NCBI GenBank assembly: GCA_965247585.1
Contig: CBDFHC010000005.1
Location: forward strand, 620,001 to 684,000
Reading direction: 5' to 3'
DNA from: CBDFHC01 sp965247585
GTDB taxonomy: Bacteria; Chloroflexota; Dehalococcoidia; Lucifugimonadales; GCA-2712585
Length of the DNA stretch: 64,000 bases
In this document: one piece after another, positions 43,527-51,640 of the stretch
Position numbering within the stretch: position 1 is the stretch's first letter
Layout of the letters: each line of letters begins with the position of its first letter
Notes under the pieces: generated by a model
Database searches by the model: none
What the model saw: the letters and a program-made list of their open reading frames with translations, nothing else
Told to the model about the DNA's origin: nothing
Made by a program: the position numbers and the translations under genes

Positions 43527-44308
43527 TAGAGCCGCGTCCCCTCTTCTCTCAAGGACGCCAGCAAGGTCGCCTTCAATCGCACGAAGTCTGCTTCGGTGAC
43601 CGCCTCCGCGGACCGGGGCCGGGGCAGCTCCACCTCCAGCACTCGCTTCACCCTGGCGGGCCGCGACGTCAACACGTACACCCGGTCCGAGAGCAGCACA
43701 GCCTCCTCCACGTCATGGGTGATCAGCACAATCGTCTTCCCCAGCGATTGCCACACCCCCAGGAGCCACTCCTGCATCTGGCTCCGCGTCAACGCGTCCA
43801 GCGCTCCGAAGGGTTCGTCCAGCAGCACAAGCTCCTGGTCCGGCAGCAGCGTCCGAAGAAACGCGGCCCTCTGACGCATCCCGCCGGAGAGCGTCGACGG
43901 CCACTGCCCCTCGAAGCCCGCCAGCCCGAACAGCTCCATCATCTCCAGCGCCCGCCGCCTTGCCTCGCCGCGGGGTTCGCCCATCAGCTCCAGACCCAGC
44001 GCCGCGTTGTCCAGCACCGTGCGCCAGGGCAGCAGCAGGTCCTTCTGGGGCATGAAGCCCACCTTCCCCAGACGCGGCGCCAAAGGGTCACCGTCCAGCT
44101 CTATGCACCCTGACGTTGGCTGGTCCAGCCCCGCCAGGCAGTTCAACAGGGTTGTCTTTCCGCAGCCGCTGGGCCCTATAACCGAGACGAAGTCTCCGGC
44201 GCGCACCTCCAGGTCCACGCCGTCCAGGACGGGCACTTCTCGTCCATCCACGGCAAAGCCCTTGCGAAGACCCTGCACACTCAGCTTCGTTCCGGTGGAC
44301 ACCGCCAT
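43526..44308 (-). CDS. thiZ: ThiZ-like ABC ATPase
   Basis: A 260-residue ABC ATPase of the nitrate/sulfonate/thiamin precursor class. Walker A is GPSGCGKTTLLNC near residue 42, the signature LSGGMRQRAAFLRTL near residue 138 and Walker B LVLLDEPFGALD near residue 157. It is the first gene after the TPP riboswitch and drives the ThiXYZ transporter. Confidence 0.92.
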   Translation of the reverse strand: MAVSTGTKLSVQGLRKGFAVDGREVPVLDGVDLEVRAGDFVSVIGPSGCGKTTLLNCLAGLDQPTSGCIELDGDPLAPRLGKVGFMPQKDLLLPWRTVLDNAALGLELMGEPRGEARRRALEMMELFGLAGFEGQWPSTLSGGMRQRAAFLRTLLPDQELVLLDEPFGALDALTRSQMQEWLLGVWQSLGKTIVLITHDVEEAVLLSDRVYVLTSRPARVKRVLEVELPRPRSAEAVTEADFVRLKATLLASLREEGTRL

Positions 44309-44384
44309 TGTCAGATCGCCTCTATGTGTTGTGGCGAAGGTCCTGAGGAAGCGACGCTGCGCCTCGTTGCTACCCCTGTAGGAC

Positions 44385-44421
44385 AGAAAAACAAACGGCC
44401 GCCTGATCGAAAAAAGGCGGC
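44385..44421 (-). terminator. Intrinsic terminator, expression platform of the TPP riboswitch
   Basis: Read on the minus strand, GCCGCC (44421-44416) pairs with GGCGGC (44403-44398) across a 12-base loop, followed by a T-rich run to 44386 (GTTTGTTTTTCTG). It lies between the riboswitch aptamer and thiZ, where it can stop transcription when TPP is bound. Confidence 0.75.
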
Positions 44422-44451
44422 GTCAACAAAAGCTGCGAGTTCTTGGGCCAC

Positions 44452-44545
44452 ATTCCCTCCGCTGGCATTACCCAGATCAGGTCGTAAGGGTCGGCGACAT
44501 CGCATGGTCGCCCTCTCAGCCCGGCTCCACCGAGCTCCCCTACGG
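44452..44545 (-). promoter_or_regulatory. TPP riboswitch (THI element)
   Basis: The conserved aptamer sequences appear in order on the minus strand: a GGGGAGC start (44541-44535), CTGAGAGGG at 44519-44511, GACCCTTACGACCTGATCTGG at about 44493-44473, and AATGCCAGCGGAGGGAA at 44469-44453. These are the diagnostic THI-box motifs. TPP binding would fold the downstream terminator and shut off thiZXY-rsuA-tenA-thiD. Confidence 0.95.
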
Positions 44546-44565
44546 GTACTCTAAATTGTGCCTGA

Positions 44566-44595
44566 ATTGTAGCCTTTAGGCTCCCATCCCGTCAA
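44566..44595 (-). promoter_or_regulatory. Promoter of the thiamin operon
   Basis: On the minus strand, TTGACG (44595-44590), an 18-bp spacer and TACAAT (44571-44566). It lies about 20 bp before the riboswitch, the right place for its transcription start. Confidence 0.75.
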
Positions 44596-44763
44596 ACGCG
44601 TTGGTGCCGTCGCGTCCCAAAGTGCGGCTAGGAACAAACGATGGCGAAAACCCTGCCCGTACAGCGAAACATTAAATGCGAAAGGGAAATACCATTGTTC
44701 CAGGCGGTGATTCCCCGATGCCACGCCACACGGGGCGGTTATATCTTACTTCTAATAGCCCCC
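44596..44763. other. Spacer with duplicated downstream flank of the F420 reductase gene
   Basis: No gene seen. The part from about 44704 (GGCGGTGATTCCCCGATGCC, then GGTTATATCTTACTTCTAATAG) closely matches 45800-45857, the sequence just downstream of the intact F420 reductase gene. The duplication thus includes the 3' flank as well as the gene. Confidence 0.7.
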
Positions 44764-45036
44764 CTACAAACCCACAATCCGTATCGTCGAATGCGCTTTG
44801 TAGATCCGGTTTATGTTCAGTAGCAGCGCCGTCAGTTCCTCCACGTAGCGCGCGCTCTCCAGCAACGGTCCCTGCGCCTCGTACGGCACCGTGATAATCA
44901 CCACCTCGGCTTGCTTCGCGGCCGCCAGGTTTCCGGCCCCGGTGATCGACGCCCCGGGTGCCGATTCCGAAAGCTCCCGCGCGCTGTTGGCCGCCCGCCA
45001 TACCGTGAGTGAGCCGATGGTGATTGGCTCACTCAC
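44764..45036 (-). pseudogene. Deleted copy of the F420-dependent NADP reductase gene
   Basis: A 90-codon frame matching the intact gene at 45858-46502. The part from RAANSARELSES to VPYEAQGPLLES matches residues about 35-80 of the intact protein, then jumps in frame to ARYVEELTALLLNINRIYK, its last 30 residues. About 103 codons are missing. In the intact copy the ends of the missing segment both carry TCTCCAGC (45950-45957 and 46259-46266), so a deletion between short direct repeats explains it. The Rossmann N-terminus is also gone. It cannot encode a working reductase. Confidence 0.85.
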
Positions 45037-45048
45037 GGTATGGCGGGC
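44993..45048. repeat. Perfect 23-bp inverted repeat with 10-bp spacer
   Basis: The arm GCCCGCCATACC... at 44993-45015 is exactly repeated in inverse at 45026-45048. It sits at the 5' end of the deleted reductase copy; the right part of the gene-side arm is still alignable to the intact gene. No T run follows on either strand, so it is not a normal terminator. Origin by template switching or from a mobile element end is possible. Confidence 0.85.
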
Positions 45049-45280
45049 ACCTCTGTAATTAAGGCGCTAACCCTCCTCTGGGGGCTTTTCCACCGCCTTT
45101 TTAATAAGGCGGAGCAAGTCCTTGGGCGGAAGCAACGTAGCAGTTTCCGCCCAAGGAATTTGTCTCTTAACTCGCCTTCCTCGTAGGAGGGGCGTAACGG
45201 GTTCTTTCTCTTTGATCCTGGCATCCTCCTATCGTAAAATGTCTAGGTCAGGAAATTGTTTCAGCTATGAGGGGTAACTC
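45049..45280. other. Spacer rich in hairpins upstream of the cupin gene
   Basis: Two further perfect inverted repeats: CCGCCTT/AAGGCGG (45093-45099 and 45106-45112) and CCTTGGGCGGAA/TTCCGCCCAAGG (45120-45131 and 45145-45156). A 63-codon minus-strand frame (45033-45224) covers them, but it is basic, unrecognised and broken by the palindromes, so I do not call it a gene. The last bases lead into the cupin gene. Confidence 0.6.
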
Positions 45281-45757
45281 ATGTCGTTTTTCAGACCTGC
45301 AAACACTGGGACGATGGTTTTGGGACCGGGCAATATATACACCTTTCTCGCAACCACGGCGGAGACCGATGGGGCTTACTTCGTCTTGGAAGGAATGGTT
45401 CCACCGGAAGCCGGACCTCCTCCTCATATCCATCACGATCAAGACGAGTACTTTTATATCGTCGAGGGACAGTTGGAAGTAATGGTGGGCGGCGAAGTGC
45501 GCGAGGCAAAGGCCGGTGATTTCGTGCATGTCTCCAAGGGGACGCCTCATAGTTTCGCAAATCGTTCCCAGACTCCTGCCAAGATGGTCGCGACTTTTGT
45601 ACCAGCGGGGAACGCCGAGAAATTTTTTAGAGAGGCGATGGATGAGACAACGGACCGGAATGCCCCGCCTCCATCACTCGACGACGCCATGATTCAGCGC
45701 ATGATCGCTGCGGCGGAACGCAATGGCGTCGAGATTTTGCCTCCGCCGAAAGCCTGA
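45281..45757 (+). CDS. Cupin domain protein
   Basis: A 158-residue single-cupin protein. Metal ligands fit the family: His49 and His51 in PPHIHHDQDE, Glu56, and His90 in KGTPHSF. It resembles quercetin dioxygenase-like cupins, but substrate and activity are unknown. Codon and base use look less G+C-rich than the neighbours, and the gene sits between two copies of a duplicated reductase region, which suggests it was brought in by the same rearrangement. ATG start; no strong ribosome site is seen. Confidence 0.85.
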   Translation: MSFFRPANTGTMVLGPGNIYTFLATTAETDGAYFVLEGMVPPEAGPPPHIHHDQDEYFYIVEGQLEVMVGGEVREAKAGDFVHVSKGTPHSFANRSQTPAKMVATFVPAGNAEKFFREAMDETTDRNAPPPSLDDAMIQRMIAAAERNGVEILPPPKA

Positions 45758-45857
45758 CGTGCAATGTGGGGATAATTACCAATATCTTTATTCCATGCGG
45801 TGATTCCCCGATGCCACACCGCTCAGGGCAGTTATATCTTACTTCTGATAGCTCCCC

Positions 45858-46502
45858 CTACACCCCCACAATCCGTATGGTCGCGTGCGCCTTGTATATC
45901 CGGTTAATGTTCAGCAGCAGCGCCGTCAACTCCTCCACGTAACGCGCGTTCTCCAGCCCGCCGCCATCCACCGCCCGCAGCTCCTTGATAACCCCCACCA
46001 TCCCCATCACCCGCACCTTCGCCTCCTTGTCACCGCCGCACACCACCACGTCGCCCTGCATCTCGTGGCCCGAGTCCAAAAGCTCCACCGCGCTCAGGTT
46101 CTGGAACGCCCCCACCACCCGGGAGCGCGGCAGCAGCGCCTGCGCCTCCTCCGCCGCCGACCCCTCCTCCACCCTTATCGCCCGGGCGCGCCCCTTCTCG
46201 AACGCCAGCGGCGCTATCACGTTAATCACCAGCTTGTCCGCTAGCGCGTCGCCCAGGCTCTCCAGCAACGGCCTCTGCGCCTCATACGGCACCGTGATGA
46301 ACACCACCTCGGCCTGCTCCGCGGCGGCCAGGTTTCCCGCCCCGGTGATCGACGCCCCGGGGACGGTTTGCGACAGCTCCTGGGCACTATTGGCCGCCCG
46401 TTCGCCGTCGCGGGAGCCGATCACCACCGCCTCGCCGGCCAGGGCGTAGCGTAGCGCCAACCCCCTGCCTTCGGGACCCGTGCCGCCGAGAAAAGCCAGC
46501 AT
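45858..46502 (-). CDS. npdG: F420-dependent NADP+ oxidoreductase
   Basis: A 214-residue NADPH:F420 oxidoreductase. The N-terminal motif LAFLGGTGPEGRGLALRYALAG, then VVIGSRDGERAANSA, is the characteristic NADP-binding start of this family. It moves hydride between NADPH and coenzyme F420, implying the host uses F420. ATG start at the far end; divergent from argJ with 174 bp between. A deleted copy lies about 1 kb downstream. Confidence 0.9.
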   Translation of the reverse strand: MLAFLGGTGPEGRGLALRYALAGEAVVIGSRDGERAANSAQELSQTVPGASITGAGNLAAAEQAEVVFITVPYEAQRPLLESLGDALADKLVINVIAPLAFEKGRARAIRVEEGSAAEEAQALLPRSRVVGAFQNLSAVELLDSGHEMQGDVVVCGGDKEAKVRVMGMVGVIKELRAVDGGGLENARYVEELTALLLNINRIYKAHATIRIVGV

Positions 46503-46676
46503 AATTAGCCTCCATCCGTCAAACTAAGCGCACTATAAAGCCACCTTCGGCAGGCTGGCAACGGAAGGATGCCAGGCGCCACACCGAGAACCATTCCCGC
46601 TTCTACAATCCCCGGCGGGGCCCGTGCTATACTCCCGTCACTTCGCCGCCCATCCACTTCGCACGAGGGTCTCCAG

Positions 46677-47894
46677 ATGACTGACGCCGTGAAATACCTG
46701 GAAGGAGGGTCTGTCACCTCCGCCAAAGGCTTCGCCGCCGGAGCCACCTTCGCCGGGCTGAAGACCTACGCCGAGGACAAGCTGGACCTGGCCATCCTCT
46801 TCTCCACGCAGTCCTGCACCACCGCCGGGGTGTTCACCAAAAACAGCCTCAAGTCGCCTTCGGTGATCGTCAGCGAGGAGCACCTGGCCACGGGACGCGC
46901 CCGGGCGGTGGTGGTCAACAGCGGCATCGCCAACGCCTGCGTGGGGGACCAGGGCTACAAGGACGCCACGGCCATGGCGGAGAAGACCGCCCAGCACCTG
47001 GGGCTCAGCGCCGAAGATGTGCTCACTTGCAGCACCGGCGTGGTGGGCGCCGAGCTCCCCATGTCGCTGATTCGCGACGGCATTGACCGCATCGAGCTAA
47101 CCGAAGACGGCGGTCCCCTGATGGCTCGGGCCATCCTCACCACGGACCCCGGTCCCAAAGAGGTGACGGTTACGTTCCAGCAGGACGGCAAGACCATCAC
47201 CTTGGGGGGCAACGCCAAGGGCGCCGGGATGATCCACCCCAACATGGCCACCATGCTCTCCTTCATCACCACAGACGCCCAGGTACCGGCGGACTTTTTG
47301 CAAAGCTCCCTTAAAGAGGCGGTGGACGACTCCTTTAATATGATGACCATAGACGGCGACACCAGCACCAACGACACCGTGCTGCTGTTCGCCAACGGCG
47401 CGGCGGGCGCGGGACCCATCACCGAAGGCTCCAGCGCCGCGCCAACGTTCCAGTTGGCTCTTCGCACCGTCTGTATCGACCTGGCCAAGGCCATCGCCAG
47501 CCAGGGCGAGGGCGCCAGCAAGCTCATCGAGGTTGTGGTCGAAGGCGCCCGTTCGGTCGAGGAAGCGCGCAGCGCCGCCCGCACCATCGCCGGCTCCAGC
47601 CTGGTCAAGACCGCGGTCCACGGCAACGATCCAAACTGGGGCCGCGTCGTGGTGGCCCTGGGCCGCGCCGACACCGAGGTGGTTGAAAAGAAGATGGCAC
47701 TCTATATCAACGATGTCTGCATCATGGAAGAGGGCCGTCCGGTACCTTTCCACAAAGATTCCATCGTCGCGCTGATGGCCAAGCCTAAGGTGACCTTCCG
47801 CGTTGGGCTCAACCTGGGCGCCGCCCGGGCCACCGCCTGGGGTTGCAACCTCAGCGAAGAGTACGTCACCTTCAACAGCGCCTACACCACCTAG
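46677..47894 (+). CDS. argJ: ArgJ, ornithine acetyltransferase/N-acetylglutamate synthase
   Basis: A 405-residue ArgJ, which recycles the acetyl group in arginine synthesis. The self-cleavage site is in KGAGMIHPNMATMLSF near residue 185 (cut before Thr), dividing the protein into alpha and beta chains. The C-terminal GVNLGAARATAWGCNLSEEYVTFN-like ending (here VGLNLGAARATAWGCNLS) is typical. The ATG at 46677 starts MTDAVKYLEGG; a longer frame from 46569 would cover the promoter. It opens the arg cluster. Confidence 0.96.
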   Translation: MTDAVKYLEGGSVTSAKGFAAGATFAGLKTYAEDKLDLAILFSTQSCTTAGVFTKNSLKSPSVIVSEEHLATGRARAVVVNSGIANACVGDQGYKDATAMAEKTAQHLGLSAEDVLTCSTGVVGAELPMSLIRDGIDRIELTEDGGPLMARAILTTDPGPKEVTVTFQQDGKTITLGGNAKGAGMIHPNMATMLSFITTDAQVPADFLQSSLKEAVDDSFNMMTIDGDTSTNDTVLLFANGAAGAGPITEGSSAAPTFQLALRTVCIDLAKAIASQGEGASKLIEVVVEGARSVEEARSAARTIAGSSLVKTAVHGNDPNWGRVVVALGRADTEVVEKKMALYINDVCIMEEGRPVPFHKDSIVALMAKPKVTFRVGLNLGAARATAWGCNLSEEYVTFNSAYTT

Positions 47895-47919
47895 CCCTGG
47901 GGCGCGGGGAGCCGTAACA

Positions 47920-48723
47920 ATGGATGGTGGCGCCGATTCCCGGCCCATTGTGGTGAAGATCGGCGGCAGTACCCTGGGCAGCCACGACACCACCCTGCAA
48001 GACCTGGTCTCACTGCAAAAAGAAGGCTACCGCATCATCGTTGTCCACGGCGGCGGCAGCATCGTCTCCGACTGGATGAAGCGACAGGGCGCGGTCCCCC
48101 GCTTCGTTCGCGGGCTCCGCGTCACTGACGCCACCAGCCTGGAGATCGTCACCGCCGTGCTCACCGGCCTCATCAACAAACAGCTAGTCGCTTCTCTCAT
48201 CGGGCTGGGCGGCAAGGCCATCGGCCTCAGCGGCGTGGATGGGGCCATGCTAGAATGCCGCATCGCCAACCCGGAGTTGGGCTTCGTCGGCGAGGTCACC
48301 AGAGTTAACTCCGAGCCCCTCCAGCAGGCCATGGATGGCGGCTACATTCCCATGGTCTCCCCGGTGGGCGTCCACGCCATCGACGGCTCGGAGCACTCCG
48401 GCTCCCTGCTGAACATCAACGGCGATACCGCCGCCGGGGACCTGGCCCGCCACACCGGCGCTTCGCGCCTAATCTTTTTGACTGACGTGCCCGGCGTCCT
48501 GGACAGCGCCGGCAGACCCGTGCCCAGGCTCAGCATGCGCGGGGCGCAAATGTTCCTCCGCTCCGGCATCGCCCGGGGCGGCATGATCCCCAAGCTGGAG
48601 GCCTGCCTCAAGGCGCTGCCCGCGGTCCCCGTCGCCGAAATAATCGACGGCCGCCAGCCCGGCGCCCTGCGCCAATGCGTGGAAGGCCACAGCGCCGGCA
48701 CCCGCATCCACGCCGGCACGTAA
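47920..48723 (+). CDS. argB: ArgB, N-acetylglutamate kinase
   Basis: A 267-residue amino acid kinase. Motifs: VVKIGGSTLG at the N-terminus, IVVHGGGSIVSDWM near residue 40 and LIFLTDVPGVLDSAGRP near residue 183, with the closing SGIARGGMIPKLEACL. It phosphorylates N-acetylglutamate. The ATG at 47920 is 25 bp after argJ; upstream in-frame starts lie inside argJ. Confidence 0.94.
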   Translation: MDGGADSRPIVVKIGGSTLGSHDTTLQDLVSLQKEGYRIIVVHGGGSIVSDWMKRQGAVPRFVRGLRVTDATSLEIVTAVLTGLINKQLVASLIGLGGKAIGLSGVDGAMLECRIANPELGFVGEVTRVNSEPLQQAMDGGYIPMVSPVGVHAIDGSEHSGSLLNINGDTAAGDLARHTGASRLIFLTDVPGVLDSAGRPVPRLSMRGAQMFLRSGIARGGMIPKLEACLKALPAVPVAEIIDGRQPGALRQCVEGHSAGTRIHAGT

Positions 48724-48772
48724 ACCCCCAAGGAGCAAATGTGCAACTAAGGTTCCGGAGCTGATTAGCACA

Positions 48773-49048
48773 ATGAAGTACACGGTTGTCTTACTTCCAG
48801 ACCCCGATGGCGGATATACCGCCGTAGTTCCCGCCCTTCCTGGCTGCGTCTCCGAGGGCGAATTCGTTGCCGAGACCTTGGATATGGTTTCGGAAGCCAT
48901 CTCTCTCTACCTGGAGTCCGCCAAGGCGCATGGTGAGGAAGTACCAACCGAGGAAAAAGGGGTTCTTGTGGGAACGGTTGACGTCGCGTCCGGTCATCGC
49001 TGGGCCAAAGAAGTCCACTCATCTTCCAAGTCCGTTCCAGGCGCCTGA
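48773..49048 (+). CDS. HicB-family antitoxin-like protein (orphan)
   Basis: A 91-residue HicB-like protein: MKYTVVLLPDPDGGYTAVVPALPGCVSEG followed by TLDMVSEAISLYLESAKAHGEEVP. HicB normally pairs with a small HicA toxin (a double-stranded RNA-binding RNase), and no hicA frame is present on either side. It sits between argB and argD on the same strand. It may be a solitary regulator or a relic of a lost pair. Confidence 0.85.
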   Translation: MKYTVVLLPDPDGGYTAVVPALPGCVSEGEFVAETLDMVSEAISLYLESAKAHGEEVPTEEKGVLVGTVDVASGHRWAKEVHSSSKSVPGA

Positions 49049-49180
49049 GGGCCCGAAACCTCCGTCAACCACCCGCCCCGCCTCCCCTCTGCCCACCCAC
49101 CGCCCCGGTGGACAACCCCTGCCTCACATACTATAGTCATCCACTGGTCACACCTTCCGCACCCTTTGGAGGCAACGCCC

Positions 49181-50365
49181 GTGAGCACCGACTGGATCTC
49201 CCTGGAGAAGCAGTACTACGCCTTTACCGTTCGTCGACAGCCGGTGGTCCTGGAGCGCGGCCAAGGCACCCAGGTCTGGGACGTCGATGGCAAGGAGTAC
49301 CTGGACTTCACCGCCGGCTGGGCCGTCAACAACTTGGGCCACTGCCACCCGGTGATGGTCGACGCCATACGAGAGCAGGCGGGTACCCTGCTTCAAACCT
49401 CCAACCAGTTCTACACCATCCCCCAGCTCCAGCTTGCCCAGGTCCTCGTTGAGAACAGCGCCCTGGACAAAGTCTTCTTCGGCAACAGCGGCGCCGAGGC
49501 CGTCGAGGGCGCCATGAAGCTGGCCCGAAAGTACGGCAAGAAGAACCGCAATGGCGCCTATGAGATCATCACCGCCCTCAACTCCTTCCACGGCCGCACC
49601 TTGACCGGGGTGTCCGCCACCGGCCAGCCCCACTACCAGGAGGCCTGGCAGCCCCTCACCCCCGGCTTCGTCCACGTCCCCTTCGACGACGTTGAGGCCA
49701 TCATTGAGGCCACCACTGAAAAGACCTCCGCCGTGATGCTGGAGCCGGTCCAGGGCGAAGGCGGCGTCAACATCCCCGCCGACGATTATCTGAAGCGCGT
49801 CCGCGAATGGTGCGACCAGCAGGGCCTCCTGCTCATTCTGGACGAGGTGCAGACCGGCATGGGCCGCCTCGGCAGCCTCTTCGGCTACCAGGAGTACGGC
49901 GTGGAGCCGGACGTTATGGCCCTGGCCAAGGGGCTCGGCGGCGGCGTCCCCATCGGCGCTTTTATGTCCAAGGACAAGTGCATGGCCCTGGAGCCCGGCG
50001 ACCACGGCTCAACCTTCGGCGGCAACCCCCTCACTACCGCCGCCGCTTACGCCTCCGCCAAGTACATCGTGGACAACGACGTTCCCGCCAACGCCAGGGC
50101 CATGGGCCGCCGGCTTATGCAGCGGCTGGAGGAGCTCAAGTCCCGCTCTTCGGTAATCAGCGAGGTCCGTGGCAAGGGTCTCCTCGTCGCCGTGGAGTTC
50201 ACCGAGGACATCGGCGCCCGCGCCCTGTCCCTCTCCAACGAGGCCGGTGTCCTCTTCAACATGGTGAAACCCAACACCCTTCGCCTCATGCCTCCGCTGA
50301 ACATCTCTCCCGAGGACGTGGACGAAGGCGTGGCCCGTCTGGAACAGGCCCTGGGCAACCTGTAG
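49181..50365 (+). CDS. argD: ArgD, acetylornithine aminotransferase
   Basis: A 394-residue class III aminotransferase. The PLP Lys is in ALAKGLGGGVPIGAF near residue 250, the Asp in LILDEVQTGMGR near residue 222, and the substrate region FFGNSGAEAVEGAMKLAR near residue 100. Placement among argJ, argB and argG supports acetylornithine transamination. GTG at 49181 is chosen because GGAGG lies eight bases upstream; a TTG at 49166 is possible. Confidence 0.93.
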   Translation: MSTDWISLEKQYYAFTVRRQPVVLERGQGTQVWDVDGKEYLDFTAGWAVNNLGHCHPVMVDAIREQAGTLLQTSNQFYTIPQLQLAQVLVENSALDKVFFGNSGAEAVEGAMKLARKYGKKNRNGAYEIITALNSFHGRTLTGVSATGQPHYQEAWQPLTPGFVHVPFDDVEAIIEATTEKTSAVMLEPVQGEGGVNIPADDYLKRVREWCDQQGLLLILDEVQTGMGRLGSLFGYQEYGVEPDVMALAKGLGGGVPIGAFMSKDKCMALEPGDHGSTFGGNPLTTAAAYASAKYIVDNDVPANARAMGRRLMQRLEELKSRSSVISEVRGKGLLVAVEFTEDIGARALSLSNEAGVLFNMVKPNTLRLMPPLNISPEDVDEGVARLEQALGNL

Positions 50366-50376
50366 GCTGGCGAATA

Positions 50377-51573
50377 ATGGCCAAACCTACCGTTCTTCTC
50401 GCCTTCAGCGGCGGCCTCGATACCTCCGTCTGCATCCGCTGGATCCAGGAGGAGCACAACGCCGACGTCGTCACCCTCACCATTGACCTGGGCATGGTGG
50501 ACCTGGAGTCCATCCGCCAACGTGCCCTGGAGATCGGCGCCAAGGAAGCCCTCACCGTCGACGGCCGCGAGGACTTTGTCCGCGACTACGTGATTCCGGG
50601 TCTGAAGGCCGGCGCCGTATATGAAGAGCAGTACCCCTTGGCCACCGCCCTGGGCAGGCCGCTCATCGGCAAGTACCTGGTGGAGGCGGCCCGGCGCGTC
50701 GGCGCCCAGGCCATCGCCCACGGCTGCACCGGCAAGGGGAACGACCAGGTGCGCATGGACGTCAGCGTCGCCGCCCTGGCCCCGGACCTGAAGGTCATCG
50801 CCCCCGTTCGAGAGTGGGGCTGGAGTCGTGAAGAGGAGATGCAGTACGCCCGGGACCACGGCATCACCATCCATGAGCGGAAGAGCCGCTTCTCCGTTGA
50901 CGAAAACCTCTGGGGCCGCAGCGTCGAGGCGGGCGAGCTGGAAGACCCGTGGCTGGAGCCCCCGGAAGACGCCTATGAGTGGACCAGCTCCGTGGACAAC
51001 GCCCCGGCGGAACCCCTCTATATTGAGGTCTCCTTTGAGAGAGGCTCTCCCGTGGCCCTCAACGGTGAGGGGATGCGCCCCGTGGACCTGGTGCAGCACC
51101 TCAACGAACTGGCCGGTAGCCACGGCGTCGGCCGCATCGACCATGTCGAGAACCGGCTGGTGGGCATCAAGTCCCGCGAGGTCTACGAGGCCCCCGCCGG
51201 AGTGACCCTCTTCGCCGCCCATAAGGCCCTGGAGGGCATGACCCTCAGCAAAGACCAGGCCCGCATGAAGCAGCGCGTGGCCCAGGAGTACGCCGACGTT
51301 GTGTACAACGGCCTCTGGTACACCTCCCACCGCCGCGACCTTGACGCTTACGTCGAAAGCACCCAGCGCCACGTCACCGGCGCCGTGAGGCTCAGGCTCC
51401 ATAAGGGGACCTGTACCGTCGTCGGACGCCGCGCGGAAAAGCCCCTCTACAGCCGTGAACTGGCCACCTACGACCGCGGCGACACCTTTGACCACCGCTC
51501 CTCCGAAGGTTTCATCGCCATCTACGGCCTCCCCGTCCGCACCCAGGCCCGCCGCCAGCCCGAAGACGAATAA
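50377..51573 (+). CDS. argG: ArgG, argininosuccinate synthase
   Basis: A 398-residue argininosuccinate synthase. The ATP pyrophosphatase loop LLAFSGGLDTSVCIRWI is at residues 7-23; IAHGCTGKGNDQVR near residue 110 and SVDENLWGRSVEAGELEDP near residue 170 are family signatures. It joins citrulline and aspartate. ATG start 11 bp after argD. The stop is followed by the toxin-antitoxin region that separates it from argH. Confidence 0.97.
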   Translation: MAKPTVLLAFSGGLDTSVCIRWIQEEHNADVVTLTIDLGMVDLESIRQRALEIGAKEALTVDGREDFVRDYVIPGLKAGAVYEEQYPLATALGRPLIGKYLVEAARRVGAQAIAHGCTGKGNDQVRMDVSVAALAPDLKVIAPVREWGWSREEEMQYARDHGITIHERKSRFSVDENLWGRSVEAGELEDPWLEPPEDAYEWTSSVDNAPAEPLYIEVSFERGSPVALNGEGMRPVDLVQHLNELAGSHGVGRIDHVENRLVGIKSREVYEAPAGVTLFAAHKALEGMTLSKDQARMKQRVAQEYADVVYNGLWYTSHRRDLDAYVESTQRHVTGAVRLRLHKGTCTVVGRRAEKPLYSRELATYDRGDTFDHRSSEGFIAIYGLPVRTQARRQPEDE

Positions 51574-51640
51574 CACCGCGGACTAGTCCCGCCTCTCCTC
51601 CCCACCCCACCGGGTGGCCCCGCGTCCAATCCCCCGCCCT

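Noticed and set aside
44993..45048. Intrinsic terminator at the 23-bp palindrome
   Set aside because: No T run on either strand after the stem.
45033..45224. 63-codon minus-strand frame over the hairpin spacer
   Set aside because: Basic, unrecognised, and covers perfect inverted repeats; more likely non-coding.
50047..51576. 509-codon minus-strand frame opposite argG and the end of argD
   Set aside because: No motif; spans two real genes on the other strand.
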